From Bursaphelenchus xylophilus (taxonomy: Eukaryota; Nematoda; Chromadorea; Rhabditida; Aphelenchoididae), in NCBI GenBank assembly GCA_904066235.2, contig CAJFCV020000002.1:9486001-9550000 (forward strand): a DNA stretch of 64,000 nucleotides, read 5' to 3'. Below, piece after piece: positions 37,101 through 49,125 of the stretch. Under the pieces are notes generated by a model. It was not told the origin of the DNA, searched no databases, and worked only from the letters and a program-made list of their open reading frames with translations. Positions within the stretch are counted from its first letter, which is position 1, and the number at the start of each line of letters is the position of its first letter. A program made the translations under genes and the position numbers.

Positions 37101-39900
37101 CTCCCTGAATAGCTCCACGAATCAGAACAATTCCAAGCGATCTTCCACCACCCTGCCCAACAACTTGTCTCTAAGCCAACCAAACCCCCAAATCCAGCGA
37201 GTCTCGTTCTTCGAAGAGCTGAAACGCATCCCCGGCAATCGTCAATGCGCCGACTGTGGCCACAGCGACGCCAAATGGGCCTCGATTAATCTGGGCGTGG
37301 TGATTTGCATCGAATGTTCGGGCGCCCATCGCTCTCTTGGGGTACATGTTTCGAAGGTCCGTTCCCTGACGATGGACGAACTTTCAAACGAACAAAAAGA
37401 GGTCCTAAAGAGTTTGGGCAATCAGAAAGTGAATAGGATTTATTTGGCCGGCATTGACCAACAGAATTTGGTTCAAAATGGCGTCAAACATCTGACTCCG
37501 ACGTCAGAACGCGCCGAAAGAGAACTGTTTATAACCGCGAAGTATGTGGAGAAAAGGTTTGTAAAACCGCTGGTGAACAAATTATTGATCAACAGTTATG
37601 GTAAGGAGGAGATTTTTGATGAAAATTTTAGTTTTTTTTTTATTTTTTGGTGGAAATTTTAGTTTTTTTTTGATTTTGGATGGAAATTTTAGTTTTTTTC
37701 GATTTTTTTGATGGAAATTTGGGGTTTTTTTTTTGATTTTTTGATGGAAATTGGAGTTTTTTTTTTTGATTTTTTGATGGAAATTTGATTTTTTTCTCAA
37801 TTTTTTGATGGAAATTTGAGTTTTTTTTTTGATTTTTTGATAGAAATTTGAGTTTTTTTTTGATTTTTGACGGAAAAATGAGTTTTTTTTGATTTTTTAA
37901 ATTTTTAATGGAAATTTGAGTTTTTTTTTGATTGTTTTGATGAAAATTTAATTTTTTTTTTTTTGGTTTTTTAGATAAATTTTTTTTTCGAAGTGGTAAA
38001 AAAGTTTATAAATTGATTGCATATGATCTTCTGAAAGTCTTGGCCCTATTTTATGTTATTTTTTGTAGATTTTTATAAAAAAAAATTTCCTAAATTTATA
38101 TTGTTTTAGGCCCGCCAAGGTCAAGTTCCTTCCATGAACACCTCTTCTTCCACGCGAATGCAACTCAACCCGAATCAATCGACTCTCCGAGCTTCAAACG
38201 CCAAAGCATCACCTCAAGGAACTCGGATTCGCACCTGGACGAGACAGATGCAAATGAAATCGAGAAAAAGGCGATAAAATTGATTGAAACGGGCAATATT
38301 GAGGGCATCTTGGATCTCATGGCGAATGGGTTTGATATAAATGCGAGACTGTCGACGAATAAGTATCCAATTCATGTGGCAATCAACAGTGTAAGGAGGT
38401 TTTGGGGGTTTGAAATTTTTGAGATTTTTTTGGGGTTTTGGCTTTTTTGGAGATTTTTTTCTCTCAAATTTAGGCTTTGAATGTTATGATAGTCTTGTGG
38501 CATGAATTTTTGGGCCTTTTTAAGATATTTTTTGTCAAAATTTAAAGATTTTTTGTCAATTTTTTGAATTTTGTTCATTTTTGAAAAATTTTCAAAAATT
38601 TTGAAATTCGGGTTTTAAAATTTTTTATTTTCCATTTTTGGACATTTGTTTGGCCAGGAAATTCATTTTTTACCCATTTTAGAAGCAAAATGTCCTAATA
38701 GAATTCCTATTTCTAAATGGGATCCACGTGAATGTGGTGGATGCCGACCTAAATTCACCTCTTCATATCGCCGCCGCCAATGGAAACACCCTCGGCGTTT
38801 ATCAATTGGTCAAAAGAAATGCGGATAAGGACCTGAAAAATGCGAAAGGAGAAACGGCCCTTCAATTGGCCGTGGAAGCGCAGCACGCAAATATTGTGAC
38901 GTTGTAAGTTGAAGAGTTGAATTTTTGGATGAAAAATGGATTTATGGAAAGAAAAAAAATTTTTTTGGAGGTCCCAAAATTTGAGTTCCTTGGATTTTAT
39001 GCGAGATTCAAAAGGTGGCAAAAAAATTTTTCTCTGATCGACTCTCCAAATTTCCTAGAGTCTCTCGCACCGAGAGATAAATTGTTGAATTTCTCGGATG
39101 TGTATGCAAGGCAAGAGCTAAAATTTTATCTGTAGGTTAACACATAGACTAGACTGAGATGATTTGTGCAAAATTTGAAGAAATTCCGAGCTTAGCGCCT
39201 CGGGCAATTTCAATTTTTTTGGCGCCAATTGCCGTTTTTTTTTCTTTTGCAGTGACGGACCTGATCCAGTGGCAGAAATCGTACCATTTTGCATCCGGAA
39301 AGTATCAAAAAATGTAGCAAAATGCTTCCCTCTCCAAGTGAAAAAACTCCGTTTTGAAAGGCGCTCCCTTTCCCTCACATACAGGGGACCTGATCCAATG
39401 GCAAAAAATGTACCATTTGGCATCCAGGAAGTATCAAAAAATGTAGCAAAATGCCTCCCTCTCCAAGTGAAAAGACTCCGATTTCAAAAGGGCAACCGCT
39501 CTTTTTGTGAAGCGCCCTTCAAAACGAGTCTTTTTCACTTGGAGAGGGAAGCATTTTGCCACATTTTTGATACTTCCCGGATGCAAAATGGTACGTTTTT
39601 TGCCACTGGATCAGGTTCGTCACTGTAGTCTTAATTTTTATGGCAGATTAAATTCATTATTTTTTGGATGGTTTAGGGTTTCTTTGACTATAAAAATACC
39701 CGTGGCCGCGTGCAGTTTTCATGTTTTAAGACCCGAAAACATGTTTTGTTTGCTCAATAATCGGGCTTATCTTCTCTCTTTTTAGACTGCGCCTTCAAGA
39801 TCTTCGTGACACTGACCAAAACGACGGCCTCGAATCAACGGTGGACTCGTTTATGAACGACCTGAATGCCCGGAAGGAATCGGACGAACCACTGTCTTGA
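34153..39900 (+). CDS. cnt-1: ACAP/centaurin-beta ArfGAP with BAR, PH, ArfGAP and ankyrin domains (CNT-1 orthologue)
   Basis: A GTPase-activating protein for Arf GTPases, acting on endosomal and plasma membranes. Exons: 34153-34281, 34317-34375, 34447-34623, 34768-34996, 35040-35210, 35655-35786, 36195-36325, 36399-36484, 37052-37600, 38110-38390, 38683-38903 and 39786-39900 (TGA). They total 2280 nt and 759 residues, close to human ACAP2 (about 778). Domain order: BAR (exons 1-5), PH starting at EGYLFKRSNKAFKTWHRRWF (exons 6-8), ArfGAP zinc finger CADC...CIEC followed by HRSLGVHVSKVRSL with the arginine finger (exon 9), then ankyrin repeats such as NSPLHIAAANGN (exons 10-12). Splice phases agree throughout. 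Intron 8 holds a 482-bp inverted-repeat transposon, intron 9 a T-rich minisatellite and intron 11 a Tc1-type miniature element. In C. elegans CNT-1 is a caspase substrate; I did not assess the cleavage sites here. Confidence 0.95.
36514..36995. mobile_element. GGGGTATGG-family TIR element, copy 2
   Basis: ACAAGGAAAGTACTTCTATG start and CATAGAAGCACTTTCCTTGC end, with GGAGTTACAGGTCGAGA in each arm. It fills most of cnt-1 intron 8. Confidence 0.88.
37610..37975. repeat. T-rich minisatellite in cnt-1 intron 9
   Basis: Around ten irregular units of about 30-40 bp of the form T(n)GATTTTTTGATGGAAATTTG, starting 10 bases after the donor. Confidence 0.85.
39250..39625. mobile_element. Tc1-type MITE (CAGTGACGGACC tips), composite
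   Basis: CAGTGACGGACCTGATCC at the left and GGTTCGTCACTG at the right. A second partial copy starts at about 39383 (ACAGGGGACCTGATCC), giving a duplicated left half. It sits in cnt-1 intron 11. Confidence 0.83.
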
Positions 39901-42255
39901 GATGTTTAGAAAAAGATTTTTAACTTTTTTTAATTAGATTCGACCAAAACTTTTAAAGAAATTGTTGTTTTTAAGGATGATTATAGCTGATTAGAGGGAA
40001 ATTTGGGTGATTTATGGGATTTTGAGTGGATTCGAGGTGGTTTTGGACGTTTTGAGGTGAAAATTTGCCATGGGTAATATAATTTTTACGAATTTTTATA
40101 TTGTTTTTGATAGAAAAGGTGGTGTGGAGTGATTGAAAAGGGTTTTCAGGGCTATTAGAACTGGTAACAATTACTTTTGGTACAAATTTTTTTATTTTGA
40201 TAAAAAAATTTTTTGATCTAAAGTAATTTTTGATTATTTTAGGTGCCCATGTAGGGTTATAGAGGTTATGTGAGGTCCGAAAATTGATTTAAAGGCATAA
40301 AAAATATATTTATTACCTAAAAATCCAAAATTTTTCTCCAAATTTTGCTATAATCATCCTCAAAAACGGAGATTTTTTCCAAAAAATGCCATCGAAGTGC
40401 ATAATATCATATTCTATTCCCCCGAAATTTGGGTAGACCCCTCTCCAGTGTGCTAAATACGTCCTCCTATATATATTGTTTGTACAATTGTATCAACTTT
40501 TATTTATTCGACGGTTTGCTCAGACTCAATTTTTATTCCATTTTTATGTGATAAAGGATAATTTAGTATGAAGTTTAAGTTTTAATAGATGTGTAATTTA
40601 ATATCAGACCGTATTTTAGTGGATGGCTTTGGAAATAGTGGAATTGGAAGGGTTTTTGAAGCTTATTTTAGGTCAATCATCAAGTGTAATATAATTTTTT
40701 TGAAATTTTTTAAGTTTTTTGTTCCGAAATTTTGTTAAAAGCCCAAAGATGGATAACTAGATTTACCCATGCAGATTTCATTTCCTCGCCCTGAGGCTAC
40801 GGATCCGCGAGAAATTTTTTATTTTTTTCATCTTTTTTTTGAAAAAAAGATTCCTCGTGAAATTTAGCAGATGTTCCTCCAAATAAAAATGGATGCAGAT
40901 GTTCGTGGGTTGGAGAAAATGGATGCGACGTAAATTTTAATTAAATTACGTTGATGAAATTGACCTTTTTCGCGAATTGTTTACAAAATTCGTGGAAAAT
41001 TAGTCATTTTTTGGAAATTTCTCGAAAATTGTCGTCAAAAAGTTTTTTTATTGGCAAATTATTGAGCTGTAAAGAACTCAGAGCTTCTCAAGGAACTTTA
41101 CAGTGTATTTCACAGCGATTTTTTTAGGAAAAATCCGATTTTTTGACGATTTTTTTTCAAAAAATTTGGTTTTTTGGAAAAAATTTGGTTCGAAAAAATC
41201 AATTTTTATGACGGACTCTTAATCAAATGCGTATTTTACAAGGTTATTTATGACTTACAGCCCAAATTCCCCCTTTATTTTGAATTTATGTCATCATTTT
41301 TATATTACACTTGGTTTTTGATGATTTTCAAAAATTCTCCGATCGAAAAAACTTCCAGACCGAAAAATTGTGATTGTAGTAAAAAAAGTGATGTCTCTGC
41401 TCTATTCCCAATAAAAAATCGCTCCCCCGTTTTTTAAGTTAATTTGAGTTTTAAAGGCCAAAAAGTGCTTAACTCGGAATTTTTTTTTATTTTTTTTTTA
41501 TTTTTGAGCGTCTCCTCCCCTGAGGTCACGTGAACTGAGACGAAAATGTTTTCCGAGGAGTGGAAACATTATTTTTTGAAGGGAGATTTGTTATCAGAGC
41601 CCTGTTTTTCTTCTGATAAACAGACGAAAAGGCCATTTGTTTTGTTTCAAACTGTTTTCACTAATTTTTTGTTATGTCTTTGGAAATTATAAAAGGCATA
41701 AAGTGTTGGAAATTGGTTGTTAGAGTATAATACGCCTGTAGAAATACGTTATAATAAAGGTTATGAGATAAAACTTGAAAATCATCAAAATTTGGGGGAA
41801 ATCGGCTAAAATAAGGTCAATTTTGATGATTTTAGTCATTTCCGGCCTATTTTTTTGCAATTTTTTGGTTGATATGGGATTGTAAGGCCCTTGGAGGGAC
41901 AAGGTTTCAATTTTTATATCCAAATTTGGTTTTTACGAACAAAATTTAGCTTTAATTTTGAAAAACAGCATTTTTGATGTTTCACGAAATTTTTCCAAAA
42001 TTTTTTCGTATTCCATTAGATTTTTTAGACTAGAATGAAAGAATAATGTCTAATTTATTTTATTCTACCTTAACTTCCATAATATTACATCAAATTTCGA
42101 CAAATTTACCTTATTTTAGACCTCATCTGACCTTATACTAAATTTTTCAACCAATATCAATAAAAAATTACTTTTTTGATTCCCATTCATTGCGCTCTTA
42201 CTCATTCGCTCCCATACACTGACTCACTCACCAAAAACTTACAATTTTCATTTAT
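39901..42255. other. Intergenic region after cnt-1
   Basis: 3' flank of cnt-1 followed by AT-rich unique sequence. I see no gene and no element with clear ends. The 10-mer CGTATTTTAC occurs once (41230). Confidence 0.7.
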
Positions 42256-43147
42256 TTTCAGCCCCAAATCCATTCAAAAAAGGGGCGGCGCGCAGAGAGT
42301 GCGCGGAACGAGGAGCGCCGCCAGAGACAATCCCTCTCGCCCATATTTTTCTCTGCGCTCAGAAGAGCGAAAAAAAGACGGGGAAGAAGAAGAGCCAGCT
42401 GTTTTTGCGCTCGGTTCGATTGTACCAGGTGACAATACTCGGTGGAAAAGAAGGCCTCCTCCTCTGATCTCGACTGGGTGGAATCGAGTGGCTCAAGTAA
42501 GTTGGTTTCCCCTTTTTTCCATTGATTTTTAGACACGAAGTGAGAATGAAGACGTGGGGAGAAGGGAATTACATTATCCGGGACTTTCAGGAAGCAAGAG
42601 TCATGAGGAAAATTGATTTTGAGCGCAAGGATAATGTAGAAAAGTTTGAGAGGAAAAGTTCGAGATGTACCTAAATTAATGTTGGAAGTTGGGTTTGAAG
42701 GGTGAAAGTAGAACGTTGGATGTATTCCGATTAAAGTAGAGACGAAACTGGGCTAGATGGGGGATAATTGACCTCAATTTTCTAATTTTCCTTCAAAGAT
42801 CGAGGTCTTCGAATTTTTTAGATAACAAATAAAATTAGTTTTGATGTATATAGGAGTTTTATGGCTACATAAGACAGATAGATGTGTCTAGTATTAGTTT
42901 TAAGATTAATTTTCGTGAGTTTCCTTCGAAAATTACCGAAATTTGGCATTAATTTATGTTAGACTACCCCCAATCTCAAATCAAGTAAAATTTCGCTAAA
43001 ATCTTCGGCCTCCTGATGAATTTTTGTTTCAGCAAGACCAACTTGTGAAGAACGTTTCGGGCGCCAGTACTTTGTTTTTTCCATCAAGGTTTTTCCTTTT
43101 GACTTCAAATTAACCAATTACTCATCCACATTCGAGAAAAACTGAAG
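42256..43147 (+). promoter_or_regulatory. Probable 5' UTR and promoter side of the RNF11-like gene
   Basis: A GC-richer stretch at 42270-42490 ends in a strong donor (GTAAGT at 42497). An acceptor GTTTCAG ends at 43032, 115 bp before the ATG. The open frame in this stretch has no recognisable protein. Confidence 0.4.
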
Positions 43148-44389
43148 ATGGGTAATTGTCTCCCCTTCATGTACATTCGACGATCTTCCGAGGACACAGA
43201 ACAGTTAGAAGAACGTAACCAGCGGCATTCAACGAGCAGTTCAGTCCAATCTCATCCACAACAGCCCAGTCAACCGTCAAGAAGGTCACGATCTCATACT
43301 GTAAGGTTTTTTCATTTTGTTTTTGCGATTTTTAGGGGAAAGATAGAAGATAGAGGTGTGAAATGGACTTGTGGTGGTTGTGGAGTAAAAAAATTTGTCC
43401 GGATTAAAGGTTGTTTAGCCGAATTAGATATTTTTGACCTTATTTTATGCAGTTTTTGAAAAATTTTGATAAAACGTCACAATTTTTGTTGTCTAAATGA
43501 TCAAGTATATAAAATGTAGTCTATAATCAGCTTATTTGTATTACAGTTGTCTTGGTTTCCAATACTTTGGAGCATTTTTTGTCTAGTACAATATAATTTT
43601 TGCAGAGCTCCTATGTGAACCAATTGTACGCTTCGTCCAACGCCTACATGGAGGAGGGAGAACAGCAGGCAATTGACGAGAAGAGAAAGGCCAGAGTTCG
43701 CGGAATATTAGCTTCAATTCCCATATCCAAGTATCAGTCAGGGCAGTCGATCAATGATGAGTGAGTTTTTTTGATTATTATTGGCTTTTTGCTTTTAGAA
43801 ACAAGTCTCAATGTGCTAGAAAGGGAATCAGTTTCTTTTCGACCGATAATTTGGGGGTATCGAAACAAAATTTGAAAAAATATATATTACTTTAGGCGAA
43901 TTTGATTAATTTTGTGGGATTTGCTGTGAAAATGAGCAAATTATACGTTGAATAAGATTTTTTATGGCGGAAAACTTATGATAGACAAAGAATATTGGAT
44001 TGGAAATTGGAATTTGACTTGTTTTTGCCAAAAATTTACCTTATTTTAGGTATGTATTTGAAAAAAAAATTTTTTGACGGTTCTTATAAAGACTGATAAA
44101 ATACGAGTCTAAGGATGGAATTTTTACAAAAAAAAATTTGAAATTAAAAAAAATGTATTTCAGATGTGCAATATGTATGTTGGACTTCGAACCCAACGAA
44201 TCCCTCCGCTATCTCCCCTGCAAACACGGCTACCACGTTGATTGCATTGATGACTGGCTTCTCCGCTCGTTCACTTGTCCCTCTTGCATGGAACCCGTGG
44301 ATTCGGCGCTACTTTCCGTGTTCACGGCCAGCTCGGGGATCGTCGACTTGGCCTCGATTCCGAACAAGGCCACATCTTCAAGATCTTGA
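43148..44389 (+). CDS. RNF11-like RING-H2 E3 ubiquitin ligase
   Basis: Orthologue of RING finger protein 11, a small membrane-tethered E3 ligase. Exons 43148-43300, 43606-43760 and 44164-44389 encode 177 residues. The N-terminus MGNC matches RNF11 and predicts N-myristoylation at Gly2 and palmitoylation at Cys4. Exon 3 encodes the RING-H2 finger from CAICMLDF through CKHGYHVDCIDDW to TCPSCMEPVD, almost as in vertebrates, with all eight metal ligands. The linker is diverged: I find no PPxY motif, which vertebrate RNF11 uses to bind Nedd4-type ligases. A spliced leader exon is plausible, with donor GTAAGT at 42497 and acceptor CAG ending at 43032, giving a 5' UTR intron of about 0.5 kb. After the stop lies a 558-bp inverted-repeat transposon from about 44523. 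Confidence 0.92.
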
Positions 44390-44522
44390 AGAAAACTGTA
44401 AATTTGAAAGAAGTTTTGGTCGTTATTGTCTATTGGGTCGATAATAATCAGAATTTCCGGAGACGGGCTAAAGTTTTTTTTTGTTTACGGTGGAATTTTG
44501 ATGTAATTGACAAAAAATTTTT

Positions 44523-45080
44523 GCAGGGAAAGTACTTGTATGGGGTATGGAGTTACAGGTCGAGACATATATCAAAAAAATTGCAAAAGTTTAGTGATTC
44601 AGAATATGTAAAAATGGGCTGCCCAATTTTGGTTTGTAAGGGCGAAAAAACCTCAGAACTTTTCTTGCAACACCACGCAAATGCCTTTTTGGCCAAGTTT
44701 TTACCGATTCAGAAGTTTTGTCTTGAGCTAAAGTGAACCCAGGCATCTTGACAAGCCTTAAAATATCAAATTGGATTAATACTACACCTTAATAGTAGTT
44801 CTAATTTGAAAAAGATGTAGTATGAATCAAATTTGATATTTTAAGGCTTGTCAAGATGCCAGGGTTTAATTTTTCGCTCAAAACAAAACTTTTGAATTGG
44901 TAAAAACTTGACCAAAAAAGCATTTGCGTGGTGTTACAAGAAGTTCTGAGGATTTTTTTCGCCCTTGCAAACCAAAATTTGGCAGCTAATTTTTACATAT
45001 TCTGAATCAGAAAACTTTTGCCATTTTTTTGATATGTGTATCGACCTATAACTCCATACCCCATAGAAGAACTTTCCTTG
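44523..45080. mobile_element. GGGGTATGG-family TIR element, copy 3
   Basis: CAGGGAAAGTACTTGTATGG start and GAAGAACTTTCCTTG end. AAAATTTTTG occurs on both sides within two bases of the tips (10-bp direct repeat). The inner arms also pair around AAAATATCAAATTGGATT. Confidence 0.85.
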
Positions 45081-45402
45081 TTAAAATTTTTGTCTGAAAA
45101 TTTTGTTATCCATGCATTTTCCCTTCCAAAATTCCACTGTAGATTGATTGCTTTGTAATTTCAAGAGTTTTTTTTGATTTTTTATTTTTTTCGTCGGTCT
45201 TTTCCGGGTTACTGTACTTTATAAATCTTTAAATTGTGAAAGTTCAAGACGTCTTAGAGACATGTACATTTAAATTTTTTGGTCTGATTTTTTACTCCTA
45301 TAACAACTTTATATGAAACATTCCCATTTTGTATTGATTTGACATAAATTTGATTGTAAAACAAAGTTGGAGTAAAAAGAGAAAAATTTATATCCAATTT
45401 AT

Positions 45403-47163
45403 TCACTTAACTACCTTCAAAAGTAATGAAAACACAATAAAAAAGAAAATTAGGCTCACATTTGACCTCAAACGCCAAGAAGAGTTGCATAAATCGGTTT
45501 GGCAACACGTATCGGCCGCCGCTTTTGTTCCATGCGACGTAAAAAAGCCCATTCCTTTGTTATTTCGGCGTCGTGGAGCCTTGGGACCCTCGTTTTGCTT
45601 ACTAGGGAACTCTTTTATCGCCAGTTGGCAGTCGTCGTGCGTTGCGCAGCCACTGAAAATATATTGTGAATTTATAAAATTTTCCAGAATAACAAGCCCT
45701 CCTTCTAAACAAACAGGTTCAAAGTTGGTCCATAGAGTCGATTTTAGGCCAAAATAAACCTTCCTAAAACGAAACCCTTCAATGGGTTTTGATTTTTTTG
45801 TCCCGTGCAATTCGTTGTACAGAGGTTCTAGTAACGTAATCGGCAAGTTTCAGGAGTTTTATGAACTCATTTGGCTAACACTAAGCTTGAATTTGGAGGG
45901 CGATTTTACAGGGGAAGTACTCCAAGTGCGACGCTCAGATTTTCTTTAAATTTTGCACACACGCCGGGTATGGACTAAATATCAATTCCTGAAAGTTTTA
46001 GGTCGCGCTTTGCAGGCGCCGCCGAGATATTGAACGATTTTCGTCGCCGAGAGGGCACGCTAAACGTGGAGAGCGGTCAGAGAGAAAAACGCTTTTTGGC
46101 CATAACTTTGGCGGTTTCGTGCGGAAAAATTTGACTTTTTGTAGAAACATTATCCTTTACGGTAGAAATAGGCATGAAACTTTTCGTGCCCAAATTCGGC
46201 AAAAAGTCCTAAATTTTGGCCGACTTTCGATCTAAAAATCTCGGTTGTTTCTGCAAAGCGCGAGCTAGGATCCTCGCATATATCTTATTAGAAAAAATTT
46301 TTCTAAATTTGTGCCAAGTTTCATCAAAATCTGAGCGTCGCACTTGGAGTACTTCCCCTGTAAGCTTGAATTGGGAGGGCGATTTTAGAAGGCATTTCCA
46401 TTTTTGCCGAAATATTGGCGGTTAAAGTTTGAGTAATTTTGATTATAAGATCCAAAAACTTTTATGGCCAGTCTTGGCATGAACGCTTCTGTCCTACATA
46501 TTTTTACGTTCGATTAAAAATCCATTTTTTCATTTCACATTGGCATTATATCGGCCAAAACGGGTTTATCTCTGATTTCTCTCCGAATTTCCCGTAGTCT
46601 CTCGTTAAGAGGTCGTTGAATATCTCTGCTTCCCCTTCAAAGGGCAAGCTAAAATTTTTATAAGTTTAAATGTGGGTTGGACACAAAATTTTGAGAAAAT
46701 CTGCCCATCGTACTTTGAGAACCTTGCAAATTTGCATATACCACTCAACAAGATCTCTGACAGCATTTTCTATAAAAATTTTTAGGGTTCATAAAGGAAA
46801 ATAGGTGACCTAAAACCCCATATCTCTCACAAATCCCCGCGAATTTGGGTTGGGCTCAATTTCTATGTTCTAATCTTTTGCAAACCTACTACAGTGTAAC
46901 GTCCGCGTTTCCAGTCAAATTATGGTTCTTCGAAACGATACACCAAGTAAATTCCTCTGCGCATTCTCGGGGTCTGAAGGGTTCTGTCCAATTCTCGGCC
47001 TGTTTTACTCCTAAAATATTACTTGTAAAATACGACAATCATGCTTCATACATCAATAAATTGATTAACAAATCTCACCGCTATAGCAAAATATTGCCTC
47101 CGGCATTGTTGCAAAACTTCGGACCAATAAAAATGAGAAAAACCAGCCACAAAAATGGGGCAT
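45403..47163 (-). CDS. Small Ly6/uPAR-like (three-finger) surface protein
   Basis: A three-exon gene (47163-47079, 47010-46944, 45652-45403) encoding 133 residues; phases 1 and 2 agree at the two junctions. A signal peptide (MPHFCGWFFSFLLVRSFA) is followed by FCYSG, then ECAEEFTCGCATHDDC, and the hallmark CCQTDLCN of the Ly6 fold. The C-terminus is hydrophobic (VSLIFFFIVFSLLLKVV), fitting a GPI-anchor signal or membrane tail. The short middle exon is not visible as an open reading frame by itself but supplies three of the cysteines. Intron 2 carries a full copy of the 450-bp inverted-repeat family flanked by 25-bp direct repeats. Function is unknown; nematode relatives are mostly surface or neuronal proteins (family knowledge, not shown here). 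Confidence 0.8.
45908..46361. mobile_element. 450-bp TIR family, copy 10, with 25-bp flanking direct repeats
   Basis: Complete (ACAGGGGAAGTACTCC start, TACTTCCCCTGT end). The 25 bases just before it (45883-45907) recur just after it (46362-46386) with one difference. It lies in intron 2 of the Ly6-like gene. Confidence 0.9.
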
Positions 47164-49125
47164 CCTTATGGACTCAAAGAGTAAAGAGTAGCGAATAAAA
47201 ATGTGTACGGAAGTCCAGGGTTTTGTTCGCGGTCGCCGGTGATTGGCCAAATTTGATTTGCGCGCCGACCAACAATAGACATTGTATTACTCATAAATGA
47301 AGGCACAAGATTGTCGGGGAAAAGGCAACAATTCGATGAGGAAGTGGAGTCAGTTGGTAAAAGTACAGGGGAAATTCTTGACTGCGAAACTCGTGTATAA
47401 CGAACAATTTCATAGATCATCAGAGTTGATTTTAGGCAAAAAACCAACGTACAACGAATCCTTTCTATAACGAATATATATTATATTTTCTGCTCATTTG
47501 CGATTCGTGGAACAGGGCTTGACTGGGAAAAGTTCCTTATTCTGGCCACAACAAAGGTACTCTGCGAACTGCGCCCAAGCTTGGGAACTAAAGTTAGGAA
47601 CAAAAGCTTGGACCTTGCTGGCACTGAATCACTATAGTAGCTCTATAGTTTTAAGGGTACGTACGAAGGCTATGACGGCTCGAGTTCTACACGGGGGCAA
47701 AAAGTTTAGTTCCGGACAGGTTTCGTCATATAAAATGTATAATCGCAGGCTGCAGCTGTTTTTGAAGAGTAAGCTGGTATATACGTAAAAAGGTACCTCA
47801 CTAACTAAATCCACTGTCCGGGCATTGACAACGATGTATTGAGCCTGCATGCCAAATTTGGGCTAATTCCGACCGGTTTCCGCGAAGTTATAAGCCGTGG
47901 CCAAAAAAGGAACTTTTACCCTTGACTATTAACAGCATGTATGTCTTGGCCATAAAAGTTGTTTATTTTGGTCCAAAAAAATTCGCGTAAAAGATATTCT
48001 GAGTTGATAAAGATTGCCGCAAATTCATAACGTTTTCTATGAGATATCCAAAGTTTGTTGCTTACAGTTTGCAGCAACTTTTTTGGCGACCGAAGTGCTC
48101 AAAGTCCAACGCTTGGATTATAATGAAACTTTACTCGGTTGCCTCTGCAAACAGCGAGCTAAGATTTTATGCAGTTGATATGGAGTAAATTCAAAGTGGG
48201 ATCGTAAAATTTGAAGAAAAATGTCTCGCATGCCTTCAAGCTTACAGGGGAAGTGCCCCAAGTGCGACGCTCAGATTTTGATGAAACCTGGCACAAATTA
48301 AGAATAATTTTTTCTAAAATATATGCGGGAATCCTAGCTCACGCTTTGCAGAAACAACCGAGATTTTTAGATCGGAAGTTGGCGAAAATTTGACACTAAT
48401 TTCGGCACGAAAAGTTTCATGTCTGTTTCTGCCATAGAGAGTAATGTGAGAGTAATGCGGCAAAGGTCGTTCAATATCTCGGCGGAGCTTATCAAGCGCG
48501 AGCTAAGACTTTCAGGAATTGGTACATAGTTCATGACCGACTTGTGTGCAAAATTTAAAAAAATATGAGCGTCGCAATTGGGGTACTTCCCTTGTTAGTT
48601 ATTTTTGACAAGCTTTGGACATAAAACGAGTCCTCGAAATCTAAGCATAGCCGGTACGCTGTCGACCTTTGGCCGCAAATTTGAACATCCAGCTGTATTC
48701 ATACCGTTCTCCATTTCAATCACTCCCTCCAGGCTCCAAAACAATTATGATCCGTCACTTTTCCACTTCATTTTTTTTATTAGCCCCTGATACAACAATG
48801 TTTTCTCCCCTGCCCTTTTGACATGCCCTCGTAACGGCGCGAGGTTGTGAGCCGTGGATCAGAGAGAGAGGGGCTTCGTATAATACACACACGCGCCTAC
48901 GTGTTCCCTCAACCGGAACCGCGCGCAAAAAAGGTATTTTTGTCGGGCAAAAGGGCGCAGGGCTCGAAAGCGATTCGGATCAGAGAGCGGTGGCGAACAG
49001 TTGCGCAACCTGGCTTATCATCTGGAAAGTATTACTCCACTTTCGCCGGAGGCTCAGCTTTGTCGCTATTACGATTTTTAGTCACTGAAATTTGCAAAAA
49101 CTTGTTGAAAAGTGAAATTTGTCTG
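47164..49125. other. Intergenic region between the divergent Ly6-like and Cys-rich genes
   Basis: Contains copy 11 of the 450-bp family and unique sequence. 48830-49120 is GC-richer and probably the upstream side of the Cys-rich secreted gene. No supported gene. Confidence 0.65.
48244..48595. mobile_element. 450-bp TIR family, copy 11, internally deleted
   Basis: ACAGGGGAAGTGCCCC start and TACTTCCCTTG end, but only about 350 bp long. A segment is missing after the GCCATAGAGAGTAATG block. Confidence 0.8.

Noticed and set aside
42176..42532. 118-codon open frame upstream of the RNF11-like gene
   Set aside because: Low-complexity Arg/Glu-rich sequence crossing likely splice sites; better explained as 5' UTR and promoter.
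45350..45757. 135-codon plus-strand frame at the Ly6-like gene
   Set aside because: It is the antisense of exon 3 of the Ly6-like gene, whose minus-strand reading has the diagnostic CCxxDxCN motif, a hydrophobic tail and spliced partners.
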